NCBI GenBank assembly: GCA_965214025.1
Contig: CBDCAW010000021.1
Location: 1 to 64,000, forward strand
Length of the DNA: 64,000 nt
Source of the DNA: Granulosicoccus sp965214025
GTDB lineage: Bacteria > Pseudomonadota > Gammaproteobacteria > Granulosicoccales > Granulosicoccaceae
Reading direction: 5' to 3'
In this document: one piece after another, positions 1 through 7,447 of the stretch
Position numbering within the stretch: position 1 is the stretch's first letter
How the letters are laid out: each line of letters opens with the position of its first letter
Translations under genes and position numbers: made by a program
The notes under the pieces: generated by a model
Seen by the model: only the letters and a program-made list of their open reading frames with translations
What the model was told of the DNA's origin: nothing
Databases searched by the model: none

Positions 1-402
1 CAGTTCTTCTTCGAGGCCGAGATGTTCCTGCGATGGCGCGATCGGGCCGTGGCTGCGGGTATCGACAAGCCGCTGATACCCGGAATACTGCCCATTCACG
101 ACATCCGCAAGGTCTGTGACTTCAGTGCGCGATGTGGTGCGTCGGTGCCAAAGGCTGTGCGAAAGCGCTTCGCCGATGTGCACGACAAGGCTGAATTCGA
201 GCAAATAGCGGTGGAGCAGTGCCTTTCGTTGTGCAGCGAGTTACAGGCGGAAGGCGTTCGTGACTTCCACTTCTACACACTTAATCAGTCGCGGCTGGCG
301 ACCCTGGTCGCCGAAGAGCTGGCACCTGCGAAGCGTTCGGCTCGGATGAACACTCTTCATTCCGCCGATGAAGGTCAATGGCGCGAGGCTGCCGGTATAT
401 AA
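1..402 (+). CDS. metF: Methylenetetrahydrofolate reductase, C-terminal part (cut by window edge)
   Basis: The open frame runs from base 1, starting QFFFEAEMFLRWRD, to a stop at 402, so about 133 residues of the C-terminal half are present and the 5' part lies outside the window. The segments QFFF and FLRWRDRAVAAGIDKPLIPG, and the ending VRDFHFYTLNQS, are characteristic of the MetF TIM barrel and its folate/FAD region. The enzyme reduces 5,10-methylene-THF to 5-methyl-THF for methionine synthesis in the cytoplasm. The family is about 290 residues long. The next gene, rimO, starts 68 bases downstream on the same strand, and co-transcription is possible. Identification is firm; the start cannot be seen. 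Confidence 0.93.
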   Translation, partial: QFFFEAEMFLRWRDRAVAAGIDKPLIPGILPIHDIRKVCDFSARCGASVPKAVRKRFADVHDKAEFEQIAVEQCLSLCSELQAEGVRDFHFYTLNQSRLATLVAEELAPAKRSARMNTLHSADEGQWREAAGI

Positions 403-470
403 TCTCGGTACACAGTCTTCGGGTGGCAGCATCAACCTGCCTCCGCTTCATCGAGTGCGCTGAATATTTA

Positions 471-1799
471 ATGTCTTCCGAAAAAGTCGGTTTCGTCAGT
501 CTGGGGTGTCCGAAGGCACTGGTCGATTCCGAACGAATCCTGACCCAGTTGCGCACCGAAGGCTACGATGTGGTACCGGCTTACGACGAGGCCGATGTGG
601 TCGTCGTGAACACTTGCGGCTTTATCGACAGTGCCATCGAGGAATCGTTCGATGCCATCGGTGAGGCCATGAACGAGAACGGGCGGGTCATCGTCACCGG
701 TTGCCTGGGTGCGAACGCCGAGCAGATCATGCATCGCTATCCACAGGTACTGGCCGTAACAGGCCCGCAAGCCTATGAGGAAGTGGTCGGTGCCGTTCAT
801 CGGCATCTGCCAAGGCGTTCGGCACACGATCCTTTTCTCGATCTGGTGCCGCCCCAGGGCATCAAGCTCACACCGAAGCACTATGCCTATCTCAAGATCT
901 CGGAAGGGTGCAATCATCGTTGCAGCTTCTGCATCATTCCATCGATGCGCGGCGATCTGGTAAGCCGGAACATCGGTGATGTGATGGCCGAAGCACAGCG
1001 TCTGAAAGATGCGGGGGTGCGCGAGTTACTGATCATCTCGCAGGATACAAGCGCCTACGGAGTCGATATCCGTTATCGCACCGGCTTCTGGAATGGGCGG
1101 CCCGTAAAGACGCGAATGCTCGAGCTGTGCGATGCCCTCGGCGAGCTGGGTATCTGGGTACGGCTCCATTACGTGTACCCGTATCCGCACGTCGATAGTA
1201 TTATTCCCATGATGGCCGAAGGGCGTATCCTGCCGTATCTCGACATCCCGTTCCAGCACGCGAGCCGGCGCATCCTGAAGGCGATGAAGAGGCCCGCGGC
1301 ATCGGAGAACAATCTCGCCCGTATTCAAGCGTGGCGGGAAATATGTCCGGAACTCACCATTCGAAGCACCTTCATCGTCGGGTTTCCCGGCGAGACCGAG
1401 AAAGACTTCCAGGAGTTGCTCGATTTTCTGGAGCAGGCTCAACTCGATCGCGTCGGTTGCTTTCAGTATTCACCGGTAGAGGGCGCTTCCGCCAATTCGT
1501 TATCCGGTGCCGTGCCCGACGAGTTGAAGGCCGAGCGCCATGAACGGTTCATGGCAACTCAGGCCCGCATCAGTGCCGAACGCTTGCAGGCCAGAGTCGG
1601 TGGAACCGAGATCGTGTTGATCGATGAGGTGGGCGAAGAGCAGGCCCGTGCCCGCAGCCGTAGCGATGCGCCTGAAATCGATGGTTGCGTGCATGTGGCT
1701 GTCGATGAATACGACATCGAACCCGGCGACTTCATCGAAGTCACGATCACCGCGGCCGACGATCACGACTTGCATGGCGTCATACCCGACGCTGATTGA
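471..1799 (+). CDS. rimO: Ribosomal protein S12 methylthiotransferase RimO
   Basis: This 442-residue protein is a radical-SAM methylthiotransferase that modifies an aspartate of ribosomal protein S12. The N-terminal UPF0004-type domain shows the three cluster cysteines in SLGCPKALVDSE, NTCGFIDSA and VTGCLGA. The radical-SAM motif CNHRCSFC lies near residue 145, followed by the barrel and a C-terminal TRAM-like domain (about residues 375-442). The frame is open further upstream to 378, but homology begins exactly at MSSEKVGFVSLGC, so the ATG at 471 is chosen. Length and all cysteines are as expected for an active enzyme. Confidence 0.97.
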   Translation: MSSEKVGFVSLGCPKALVDSERILTQLRTEGYDVVPAYDEADVVVVNTCGFIDSAIEESFDAIGEAMNENGRVIVTGCLGANAEQIMHRYPQVLAVTGPQAYEEVVGAVHRHLPRRSAHDPFLDLVPPQGIKLTPKHYAYLKISEGCNHRCSFCIIPSMRGDLVSRNIGDVMAEAQRLKDAGVRELLIISQDTSAYGVDIRYRTGFWNGRPVKTRMLELCDALGELGIWVRLHYVYPYPHVDSIIPMMAEGRILPYLDIPFQHASRRILKAMKRPAASENNLARIQAWREICPELTIRSTFIVGFPGETEKDFQELLDFLEQAQLDRVGCFQYSPVEGASANSLSGAVPDELKAERHERFMATQARISAERLQARVGGTEIVLIDEVGEEQARARSRSDAPEIDGCVHVAVDEYDIEPGDFIEVTITAADDHDLHGVIPDAD

Positions 1800-1939
1800 T
1801 CGCTTCGGAAGTCTGTGAGAGATAGCAATTTTTCTCAGCTTTCACCCAATCGTTGCTTGAGATCGAGCCAGCTGATACCCATTTCCCCTTTAATTGAGGG
1901 TTTGTGGCAGCCATGTCACCCTTGTTGTTACCGCCGATA

Positions 1940-1968
1940 TTGCGAAAAACCTCCGTATGGTTTAGATT
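1940..1968 (+). promoter_or_regulatory. Candidate sigma-70 promoter for the H-NS-like gene
   Basis: TTGCGA (1940-1945) and TAGATT (1963-1968) are separated by 17 bases in an AT-richer gap. They lie about 135 bases upstream of the H-NS-like start, so the transcript would have a long leader. The call rests on pattern only. The rest of the 1800-2102 gap shows no gene. Confidence 0.4.
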
Positions 1969-2102
1969 CCGCTACAGTTTCGCTGGCGGTTCCAGCCTGC
2001 AAGGCCTTTCGACAGTGATTCAATTAAGCCGCCGTGATCCCCTCAGCGGCCTGTTTTTCCGGAGCAGAAGCTGCTCTTGACACCACAACCCGAGATCATT
2101 TG

Positions 2103-2477
2103 ATGGCTGTAGATTATTCGAGCTGGTCAGTAGAAAAGCTCAACAAAGAAAAGAATCGCATCGACAAGGCGATCGATGCGAAGGAAAGCCAGAACCGCAA
2201 GTCAGCGATTGCCGAGCTGAAAGCGGTCGCCAGGAAGGCCGGGATCGATCTCAGTGAGCTGGCAGGCAGTGCCAGTGCGAGTACTCGCCAGGCGGCGACC
2301 GGCAAGAAGCGCGGCCGTCCGGCCGGCAAGAAACGTGCGTCGATGAAAGGCAAGGCCCAGCCGAAATACGCCAATCCTGCTGATCCTCAGCAAACCTGGA
2401 CAGGTCGCGGGCGCAAGCCGCATTGGGTCCTGTCTCACCTTGAAAAGGGTGGAGATGTGGAAGAACTGGCGATCTAG
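2103..2477 (+). CDS. H-NS family histone-like DNA-binding protein
   Basis: A small basic protein of 124 residues. The N-terminal third (SVEKLNKEKNRIDKAIDAKE) looks like the coiled-coil oligomerisation segment of H-NS/MvaT-like proteins. A basic linker containing KKRGRPAGKKR resembles an AT-hook. The C-terminus carries the H-NS DNA-binding signature YANPADPQQTWTGRGRKP followed by HWV. It probably binds AT-rich DNA in the nucleoid and silences acquired genes. The ATG at 2103 is chosen because the conserved N-terminus begins there; the frame is open further upstream but that part has no homology. A promoter-like element lies upstream at 1940. Confidence 0.9.
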   Translation: MAVDYSSWSVEKLNKEKNRIDKAIDAKESQNRKSAIAELKAVARKAGIDLSELAGSASASTRQAATGKKRGRPAGKKRASMKGKAQPKYANPADPQQTWTGRGRKPHWVLSHLEKGGDVEELAI

Positions 2478-2489
2478 CGTTTTACGTCC

Positions 2490-2528
2490 GTAGGGGTTGA
2501 CGGCGCCAGGCCGTCGGCCTCAACCTAC
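2490..2528. terminator. Imperfect hairpin between convergent genes
   Basis: GGTTGA (2495-2500) pairs with TCAACC (2520-2525), and the outer GTA/TAC extends the stem after a two-G bulge. An inner CGGC/GCCG pairing is possible. It lies between the H-NS-like gene (plus) and the DnaJ-domain gene (minus) and overlaps the latter's stop codon. There is no T-run, so a terminator role is tentative. Confidence 0.3.
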
Positions 2529-3299
2529 CGTTTTCAGCAAGACTTCACGAGCCTCGTTTACCTTCGTTGCCAGATAGGTACTGCCGCCCTTGTCGGGATG
2601 AAGCTTTCCCATCAGGCTTCTGTGTGCACTGATCACTTCATCGCGTGTTGCGCCGGGCTCCAGCGCAAGAATCTCGTAAGCCTCCTGAACGCTCAGGCTG
2701 CCATTGCCGGTTGCCTGTTTCGTCCCATCATCGTCAGGCGCCTCGTCCCATTCACCCGCACGCGCCCTGGCAATATAGGCTTGCAGCAGTTGCACTGCGT
2801 CCGCGTCGGTATGCTCGCAATAACGATGGAACGTCTTGAGTTCCACAAGTGTCAGCGATCCCAGTGTTCGACCGGCAAATTCGCCCGCCAGAATCTCACC
2901 ATCGATGTCACCACTCGCATGATCCAGGCTCATGGAAAGCGTCGGTGTACGTACGCGTGACGTCTGTTTATCCGAGCCGCCTACATTTCCGAATCCGCTG
3001 GCGCCTGCAGCGCCCATGCCCGCGGCACCCATGCCGACGCCACCGAGATAGCGACGCAGGGAGGGAGCCATGCGAATCAGCAGCGGCGCGAAGCGCACGA
3101 TCTGAGTCATCGCCGCACCGAGCAGGGCGAATATCGCGGGTGCCCGTCCGGTCAGCGCCAGAGCGAGGAATACCAGCCCCAGCGCAATCATGCCGAGCTT
3201 GATCTGCCCTGGCTTGCCTTGCTGCATGAGTTTCTTGAAATACAGTTTGTAGATCAGGTAGCCCACCACAATCAGGGCTACCAAGACAATCGCTCGCAT
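2520..3299 (-). CDS. Membrane-anchored DnaJ-domain protein
   Basis: A 259-residue protein with two hydrophobic segments, at the N-terminus (IVLVALIVVGYLIYKLYF) and around residues 36-56. A middle region rich in Gly/Ala follows, then a C-terminal J domain (about residues 200-259) with the HPDKGG motif needed to stimulate Hsp70 ATPase. The layout resembles TIM14/DjlA-like bacterial J proteins that recruit DnaK to the inner membrane. It lies 80 bases downstream of a VWA-domain gene and appears to be the last gene of a three-gene operon (VTT protein, VWA, DnaJ). The specific client is not known. Confidence 0.85.
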   Translation of the reverse strand: MRAIVLVALIVVGYLIYKLYFKKLMQQGKPGQIKLGMIALGLVFLALALTGRAPAIFALLGAAMTQIVRFAPLLIRMAPSLRRYLGGVGMGAAGMGAAGASGFGNVGGSDKQTSRVRTPTLSMSLDHASGDIDGEILAGEFAGRTLGSLTLVELKTFHRYCEHTDADAVQLLQAYIARARAGEWDEAPDDDGTKQATGNGSLSVQEAYEILALEPGATRDEVISAHRSLMGKLHPDKGGSTYLATKVNEAREVLLKTVG

Positions 3300-3380
3300 C
3301 AGATCTCACTGGTTGTTGGGTTGGTCGAGGTTCTCAAGCGCCGGGACGTCAAGCACTGAGAGGTCAAGGACGGGTGGAAC

Positions 3381-4112
3381 TCAATCGAGCTGTTCGAGTA
3401 GCAGGCTGGCAGAACCGGAGCCCTCGCGTTGAAGTTGCTTCAGCGCTTGCCGTCCGCCCGTGGCATAGGCTGCCACCGCATTCAGCAATTGTCCCAACTG
3501 ATCGGCTGAACGCTCGTCGAATTGGCAATGAGCGCCACCGGACAAGCGGGCGAGGGTAGCGAATGCCTCACCAGCCTGTGTGTTGGAACCTTCCTGAAAG
3601 ATGAAAAGCGGAAGCCCCAGCAACTTGAGTTCGCCGGCGCGCCGTGCCAGTTCATCGAGCGATTCCTCGACGCAATCACCGACAAACACGAGTGCTTGTA
3701 CGGATTCGAGGCGAGTTTCGGCCAGTGAGTGGTCCAGGATACGCAAAATCTGAGTGCCACCGGCTTCGCAGGTCACTTTCTTCATCATGCCGAGCAAGGT
3801 TTCAGAGTCCTTCAACCACGGTGAGGACCGGCACTCGCGGTAGCCGCGATAGAACACCAGCTGCACATCCAGGTTGCCCATCCCTCGCGTCTTGACGAAC
3901 ATGTCGCCTTGCAGGCGCATGGCGCGATCCCAAGTGGCCTGCCGGCTGGCGGTAGCGTCGAGCGCGAAGATCAGACGGCCACGGGCGGCATTGTCGGCTC
4001 TGGTCGGTACCTTTTTCACCGCGTCGAGAAAGTGCGCGACACCGGCTTCGCCAGGTGTGGCAGATTTTCCCGAGGTGGTGGCGGATTTCGATTTCTTGAA
4101 AAGACTTCCCAT
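3381..4112 (-). CDS. VWA-domain protein
   Basis: About 243 residues. After a basic, Ser/Thr-rich N-terminus, the segment LIFALDATASRQATWDRA begins a von Willebrand A fold with a DxTxS-type MIDAS variant (DATAS). The later strands ALVFVGDCVEE and LPLFIFQEG fit the same fold. It is probably a cytoplasmic metal-dependent protein-interaction factor. GTG at 4115 and ATG at 4112 are adjacent in frame; the ATG is chosen. Its start abuts the stop of the VTT-protein gene (4116-4118), implying translational coupling. It is followed by the DnaJ-domain gene. The cellular role is unknown. Confidence 0.75.
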   Translation of the reverse strand: MGSLFKKSKSATTSGKSATPGEAGVAHFLDAVKKVPTRADNAARGRLIFALDATASRQATWDRAMRLQGDMFVKTRGMGNLDVQLVFYRGYRECRSSPWLKDSETLLGMMKKVTCEAGGTQILRILDHSLAETRLESVQALVFVGDCVEESLDELARRAGELKLLGLPLFIFQEGSNTQAGEAFATLARLSGGAHCQFDERSADQLGQLLNAVAAYATGGRQALKQLQREGSGSASLLLEQLD

Positions 4113-4115
4113 CAC

Positions 4116-4847
4116 TCAACTATCGGCGGACTCGAGCTGCTTTGCAAGCGCGCGTTGCAGTCGGTGATTGACCCAAAGCCGGCTCATCAGCAAGGCAACC
4201 GCGCCGACAAATGCCAGCAGCAAAGGCCACAGGGTGCCGGCATCCAGCACATCTGCAGGTCTGGCCAGGCGACTCAATGCGGGCACCGCGGCACCGATGC
4301 TTGCGAAGAACACCGGGCGCACCCAGCACACGAGCGTCGTCGCCAACAGGAACACGGACCGCGGAACGCTGAAAGCCACCGACAGCAGGCAGGCAACCGC
4401 CGATGGAATGACCGGTGTCAGCCGTAGTACCAGGGCGAGGCTGAACGGTGCTTCCCGCAGTGCCTGCGCCATCCGTGACAACATCGGACTCAGAGTTTCC
4501 AGATGCCTCTCCGCCCGCTCCATGCCACCGTTACGCCCGAGCCAGAGGACCGGCCAGGTGGTCAGTACCTGAATCAACGCATAGATAAGAGCAGCAGGCA
4601 TTGCACCTAGCAGAAATCCGCCTGCCATCAGCAACAGGGAACCGCTGGGCACGATCAGCAATTGCGAAATCAGCGTGAGCACGGCAAACAGCAGCCACGC
4701 CGCCTGCGGCGAATCGCCGACGATCATCTGCACGCGTGCGATCAGGGCAGCCGGCTCGTGATTCAGCATCAGCACCGTCAGGCCGATAGACAAAAGCACG
4801 AAGGCGATGAGCCAGCGGTGGGCCTGGGTGGCCATGGCAATCTTCAT
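4116..4847 (-). CDS. TVP38/TMEM64 (VTT/DedA-like) membrane protein
   Basis: A 243-residue polytopic protein with at least five hydrophobic segments. The central region (LLFAVLTLISQLLIVPSG, then LLLMAGGFLLGA and the VLRLTPVIPSAV segment) matches the VTT domain of TVP38/TMEM64 and DedA relatives, which are inner-membrane proteins linked to lipid scrambling or transport. An upstream TTG would add 12 residues overlapping the divergent lipoprotein gene; the ATG at 4847 is preferred. It is the first gene of the VTT-VWA-DnaJ operon. The substrate cannot be inferred. Confidence 0.8.
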   Translation of the reverse strand: MKIAMATQAHRWLIAFVLLSIGLTVLMLNHEPAALIARVQMIVGDSPQAAWLLFAVLTLISQLLIVPSGSLLLMAGGFLLGAMPAALIYALIQVLTTWPVLWLGRNGGMERAERHLETLSPMLSRMAQALREAPFSLALVLRLTPVIPSAVACLLSVAFSVPRSVFLLATTLVCWVRPVFFASIGAAVPALSRLARPADVLDAGTLWPLLLAFVGAVALLMSRLWVNHRLQRALAKQLESADS

Positions 4848-4860
4848 GAGGTAGCAGGGA

Positions 4861-5730
4861 ATGAAACGTTGGAAAGGGGGCAAATCGAGGCCGTTCCAGG
4901 TGCTGATTGCGGTGATGTCATTCGTCTACGGGTGCTCGGGTGGGTCAGGTGGTGCCGAAAATTCAGCCGATACGTTGAATGATTCAGAACAGCGAAGTAT
5001 CGCGAGCGACGGCTTGCAGGCCAACGATGCACTGTTCTTCGTCGCGGATACCTTGTTCGCCGAACTTGGCGTGTTGCTCGACGACGAGCCAGACGAGGCG
5101 TGTGCCAACTCCGGATCCGTACAGATCAACAGATCGGCTGACGCCGCCACTTTTCAATTCACTGATTGTGCCTTGAGCGTGCAGTCCGAGGTGATCGCGG
5201 AGGGTGTTATCATTCTCGGTAGCACGCAGGCGCAGGCCTCCACTGCACCGATCGCCATGGAGTTCACCGGTGTCGAGCTGAGCAACGGGCCTGCCCGCGT
5301 ACGAATCGACGGTGATTTGATCCGCCAAGATTCCGAAGGCAGCATCTTCCTGGCAGGCGATGCCGATCTGACGCTGTTCAGCGCTGGTATCGCGGATCAG
5401 ACGATATCGGTACAGGCACTGACATTGCTTCTCGATCGGTCGCGTGTCTACGCCCTGCGTGAAGTGGGCTATCAGGCAATGCTGGCATTCGATGGAGAGC
5501 AACGTGAATTCGACGCCTCGGGCTCTGTGCAAGGCGGCAGTGCTGGTTGCCCGCTTTCCGGTCGGTGGTCATTCACGGTGAATGAGGCGGGTAGCGTCGG
5601 CGTGAACGGTGCCGAAGGCGGCAATCTGTTGCTCGACGGCGGAACGACTAGTAGTACCCTTGCCTGCTCGGAGCTCAGGTTGCTCGATGTCAGCTCCCGG
5701 ATCGGACCACCGCCACCACCCGGTAGCTGA
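4861..5730 (+). CDS. Putative lipoprotein with PPPPPGS C-terminal tail
   Basis: A 289-residue protein of no recognised family. The N-terminus is basic (MKRWKGGKSRPFQ), followed by a hydrophobic stretch and FVYGCSGGSGG, which resembles a lipobox with Cys25 although the -3 position is unusual. The body is acidic and Ala/Ser-rich with paired cysteines (GSAGCPLSGRW, STLACSELRL) and looks beta-rich, suggesting an outer-membrane or periplasmic lipoprotein. The last residues are GPPPPPGS, identical over PPPPPGS to the end of the 64-residue peptide at 35972-36166. It is transcribed divergently from the VTT gene, and the next gene follows after 82 bases. Confidence 0.7.
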   Translation: MKRWKGGKSRPFQVLIAVMSFVYGCSGGSGGAENSADTLNDSEQRSIASDGLQANDALFFVADTLFAELGVLLDDEPDEACANSGSVQINRSADAATFQFTDCALSVQSEVIAEGVIILGSTQAQASTAPIAMEFTGVELSNGPARVRIDGDLIRQDSEGSIFLAGDADLTLFSAGIADQTISVQALTLLLDRSRVYALREVGYQAMLAFDGEQREFDASGSVQGGSAGCPLSGRWSFTVNEAGSVGVNGAEGGNLLLDGGTTSSTLACSELRLLDVSSRIGPPPPPGS

Positions 5731-5812
5731 ATCGCGCCATGGGGTTCTGCTGTCTATACTGATCGCGCGTTGCCTGTCACCCGTGATCCTATTCATCCAA
5801 GGTATTGAATCT

Positions 5813-6445
5813 ATGAACAAGCAGTGGCTAGCAGTCGCGTCTGGTCTGATTGCGCTCGTCGGCGTCTGGCTATGGCTCTCCGGCGAGCCCGCGCCCGTTG
5901 AGACGACCGCCACGGAGGCTGCGCCCTCCGAATCTGTCGGTAGTGCCACGGACCCGGCTGCGCCGGAGGGTGCAGCAAGCCCTGATTCGGCCAGTTCCGA
6001 CGAATCGTCACCCTTCGCGGTGTCAGACGAGGCGGCCGGCGCCAATGACTCTGCGGCCGATGCCACGGTCGGCAGCGATGTGAACGATGTCGATACGGAC
6101 CTGTCGGCCGTCGAACCTGACACCCCTGCAATGACGGGCAGCGCCAACGCCGACAGCGTACCGGATACCTCGCCAGAGCTCGCTACCGATGTCGATCCGA
6201 GTACCGATAGCGCGGCGGACGGCGATACCGAACCTTCGCGCTCTTCAGGCCCTGCCGTTGCCGTGCCCGAGAGCTACCCGGTCACCGATGCAGCACGGTA
6301 TTTCGTGCCGAAGGAGGAGCGGCGACCGGGCAACCTCGGTGGGCCTCCACCGCTGGATTTTCCCGGCGGTCCGAGCGATCCGAACCGCGAATCTGAAGCG
6401 GGTGCGGCCGGTGGCTTTGCTCCGCCACCGTCCCCCGGTCAGTAG
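5813..6445 (+). CDS. Membrane-anchored acidic low-complexity protein, proline-rich tail
   Basis: About 210 residues and not recognised. A single N-terminal hydrophobic segment (MNKQWLAVASGLIALVGVWL, continuing WLSG) acts as an anchor or signal. A long Ser/Ala/Asp/Thr/Glu-rich disordered region follows (about residues 30-150), then a short conserved-looking part (VTDAARYFVPKEERRPGNLG) and a Pro/Gly-rich end, GFAPPPSPGQ. The ATG at 5813 is used because the anchor begins there. It follows the PPPPPGS lipoprotein, and both proteins end in a proline-rich tail. Likely an envelope protein; function unknown. Confidence 0.6.
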   Translation: MNKQWLAVASGLIALVGVWLWLSGEPAPVETTATEAAPSESVGSATDPAAPEGAASPDSASSDESSPFAVSDEAAGANDSAADATVGSDVNDVDTDLSAVEPDTPAMTGSANADSVPDTSPELATDVDPSTDSAADGDTEPSRSSGPAVAVPESYPVTDAARYFVPKEERRPGNLGGPPPLDFPGGPSDPNRESEAGAAGGFAPPPSPGQ

Positions 6446-6862
6446 GCAACGCCCCTGCATCGTCTTCCCGGCCGGTAGACAGGCAGGCCGGGTCGAGTTT
6501 TACCTGATTGCGGAGTACCCGGTAGCCACCTACCGGGCTGGTTCGTACCCGGACGGGTGAGGCCTGTAGCGGCTCATTCTCCCGGAGTCTTTTCTTTCAT
6601 GCCGATACTCCCAACACTGTGGCGATTTGTGAGCCAGTCGTCATTTTCATACTGTGACGTCATTCTCTTCTCGCGCAGCGCTTCATGTCGTCGGGCAGGT
6701 GACCGCTAGATCGACGTGCGTGGCAATTCGGTGCGGCCAGGAGGCTTGCCGGTGCGATGCGCCTGTTCCGGAAAAAGGTACGTTTACCGGCGCCGAAGCA
6801 CGGTGTCGGTCCGCAACGGCCCTTCGATCCGGAATCCATTCTCAAGCCTTGGAGCAAGTGTG
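6446..6862. other. Intergenic region with one small hairpin
   Basis: About 417 bases without a convincing gene. A perfect 8-bp stem, CCCGGTAG/CTACCGGG with a 4-base loop, lies at 6518-6537. It could end transcription of the upstream gene but has no T-run. A GGAG at 6851 serves the next gene as ribosome binding site. Confidence 0.4.
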
Positions 6863-7447
6863 ATGATGCCTGACAGACGACGGTGCTGGCCCGCGGCGCT
6901 GCTGTGCGTGATGTGGAGCGTAGCTGCACTGGCACAACCTGCGACGGAGAACCCGATTCTCACCCTGGATCGATACCACCCCCTGTTACCCAATACCACC
7001 GGTCATCCGATGGTCAAGGTCTTCGGTTCGGGCCGTGTAGAGATCATGCGCCCTGCCGGATTCATCGACCCTGGCCTGCATGTGTTGCAGCTCGGGCCGG
7101 AGGAGCGCGATGCGCTGGTGGCCAAGCTGCGCGATGCGCAGAACGTACCGGGCCTGTTGTCAAGTTTGCAGTTCGACGACAGCGCGCCACAGAGTGACGA
7201 CGGGGAACTGGTTTATAGGTCGGACGCCACCGTTAGTACGATCAAACTCGCAGCGGCGCAGCCGAGCAATGATTATTCGCGGCGCAGTGGTTACGACGAC
7301 GGCTCGGCGGCGGCCGCAAAGCTGCAAACGATCAACATGCAGTCGATTTCCGAGCTACCTGACGAGGCGGTTCCCGGTGTCGGCTCGTTGCGTAATATAG
7401 AGCAGTCCATGCTCGAGCTGTTCTCCCGTGCGGGAGACAAGCCATGA
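6863..7447 (+). CDS. Small secreted protein coupled to the metalloprotease gene
   Basis: About 194 residues. The start ATGATG at 6863 is preceded by GGAG with 8-base spacing. The N-terminus (RRRCWPAALLCVMWSVAALA-Q) is a signal peptide with probable cleavage after ALA. The mature part has no recognised domain; it contains VKVFGSGRVEIMRPAGF and LQLGPEERDALVAKLRD, the latter resembling a short helix. The stop overlaps the start of the next gene by four bases (ATGA), so the two are translationally coupled. Because the partner is a secreted protease, this protein could be an inhibitor, chaperone or accessory subunit; this is inference only. Confidence 0.65.
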   Translation: MMPDRRRCWPAALLCVMWSVAALAQPATENPILTLDRYHPLLPNTTGHPMVKVFGSGRVEIMRPAGFIDPGLHVLQLGPEERDALVAKLRDAQNVPGLLSSLQFDDSAPQSDDGELVYRSDATVSTIKLAAAQPSNDYSRRSGYDDGSAAAAKLQTINMQSISELPDEAVPGVGSLRNIEQSMLELFSRAGDKP

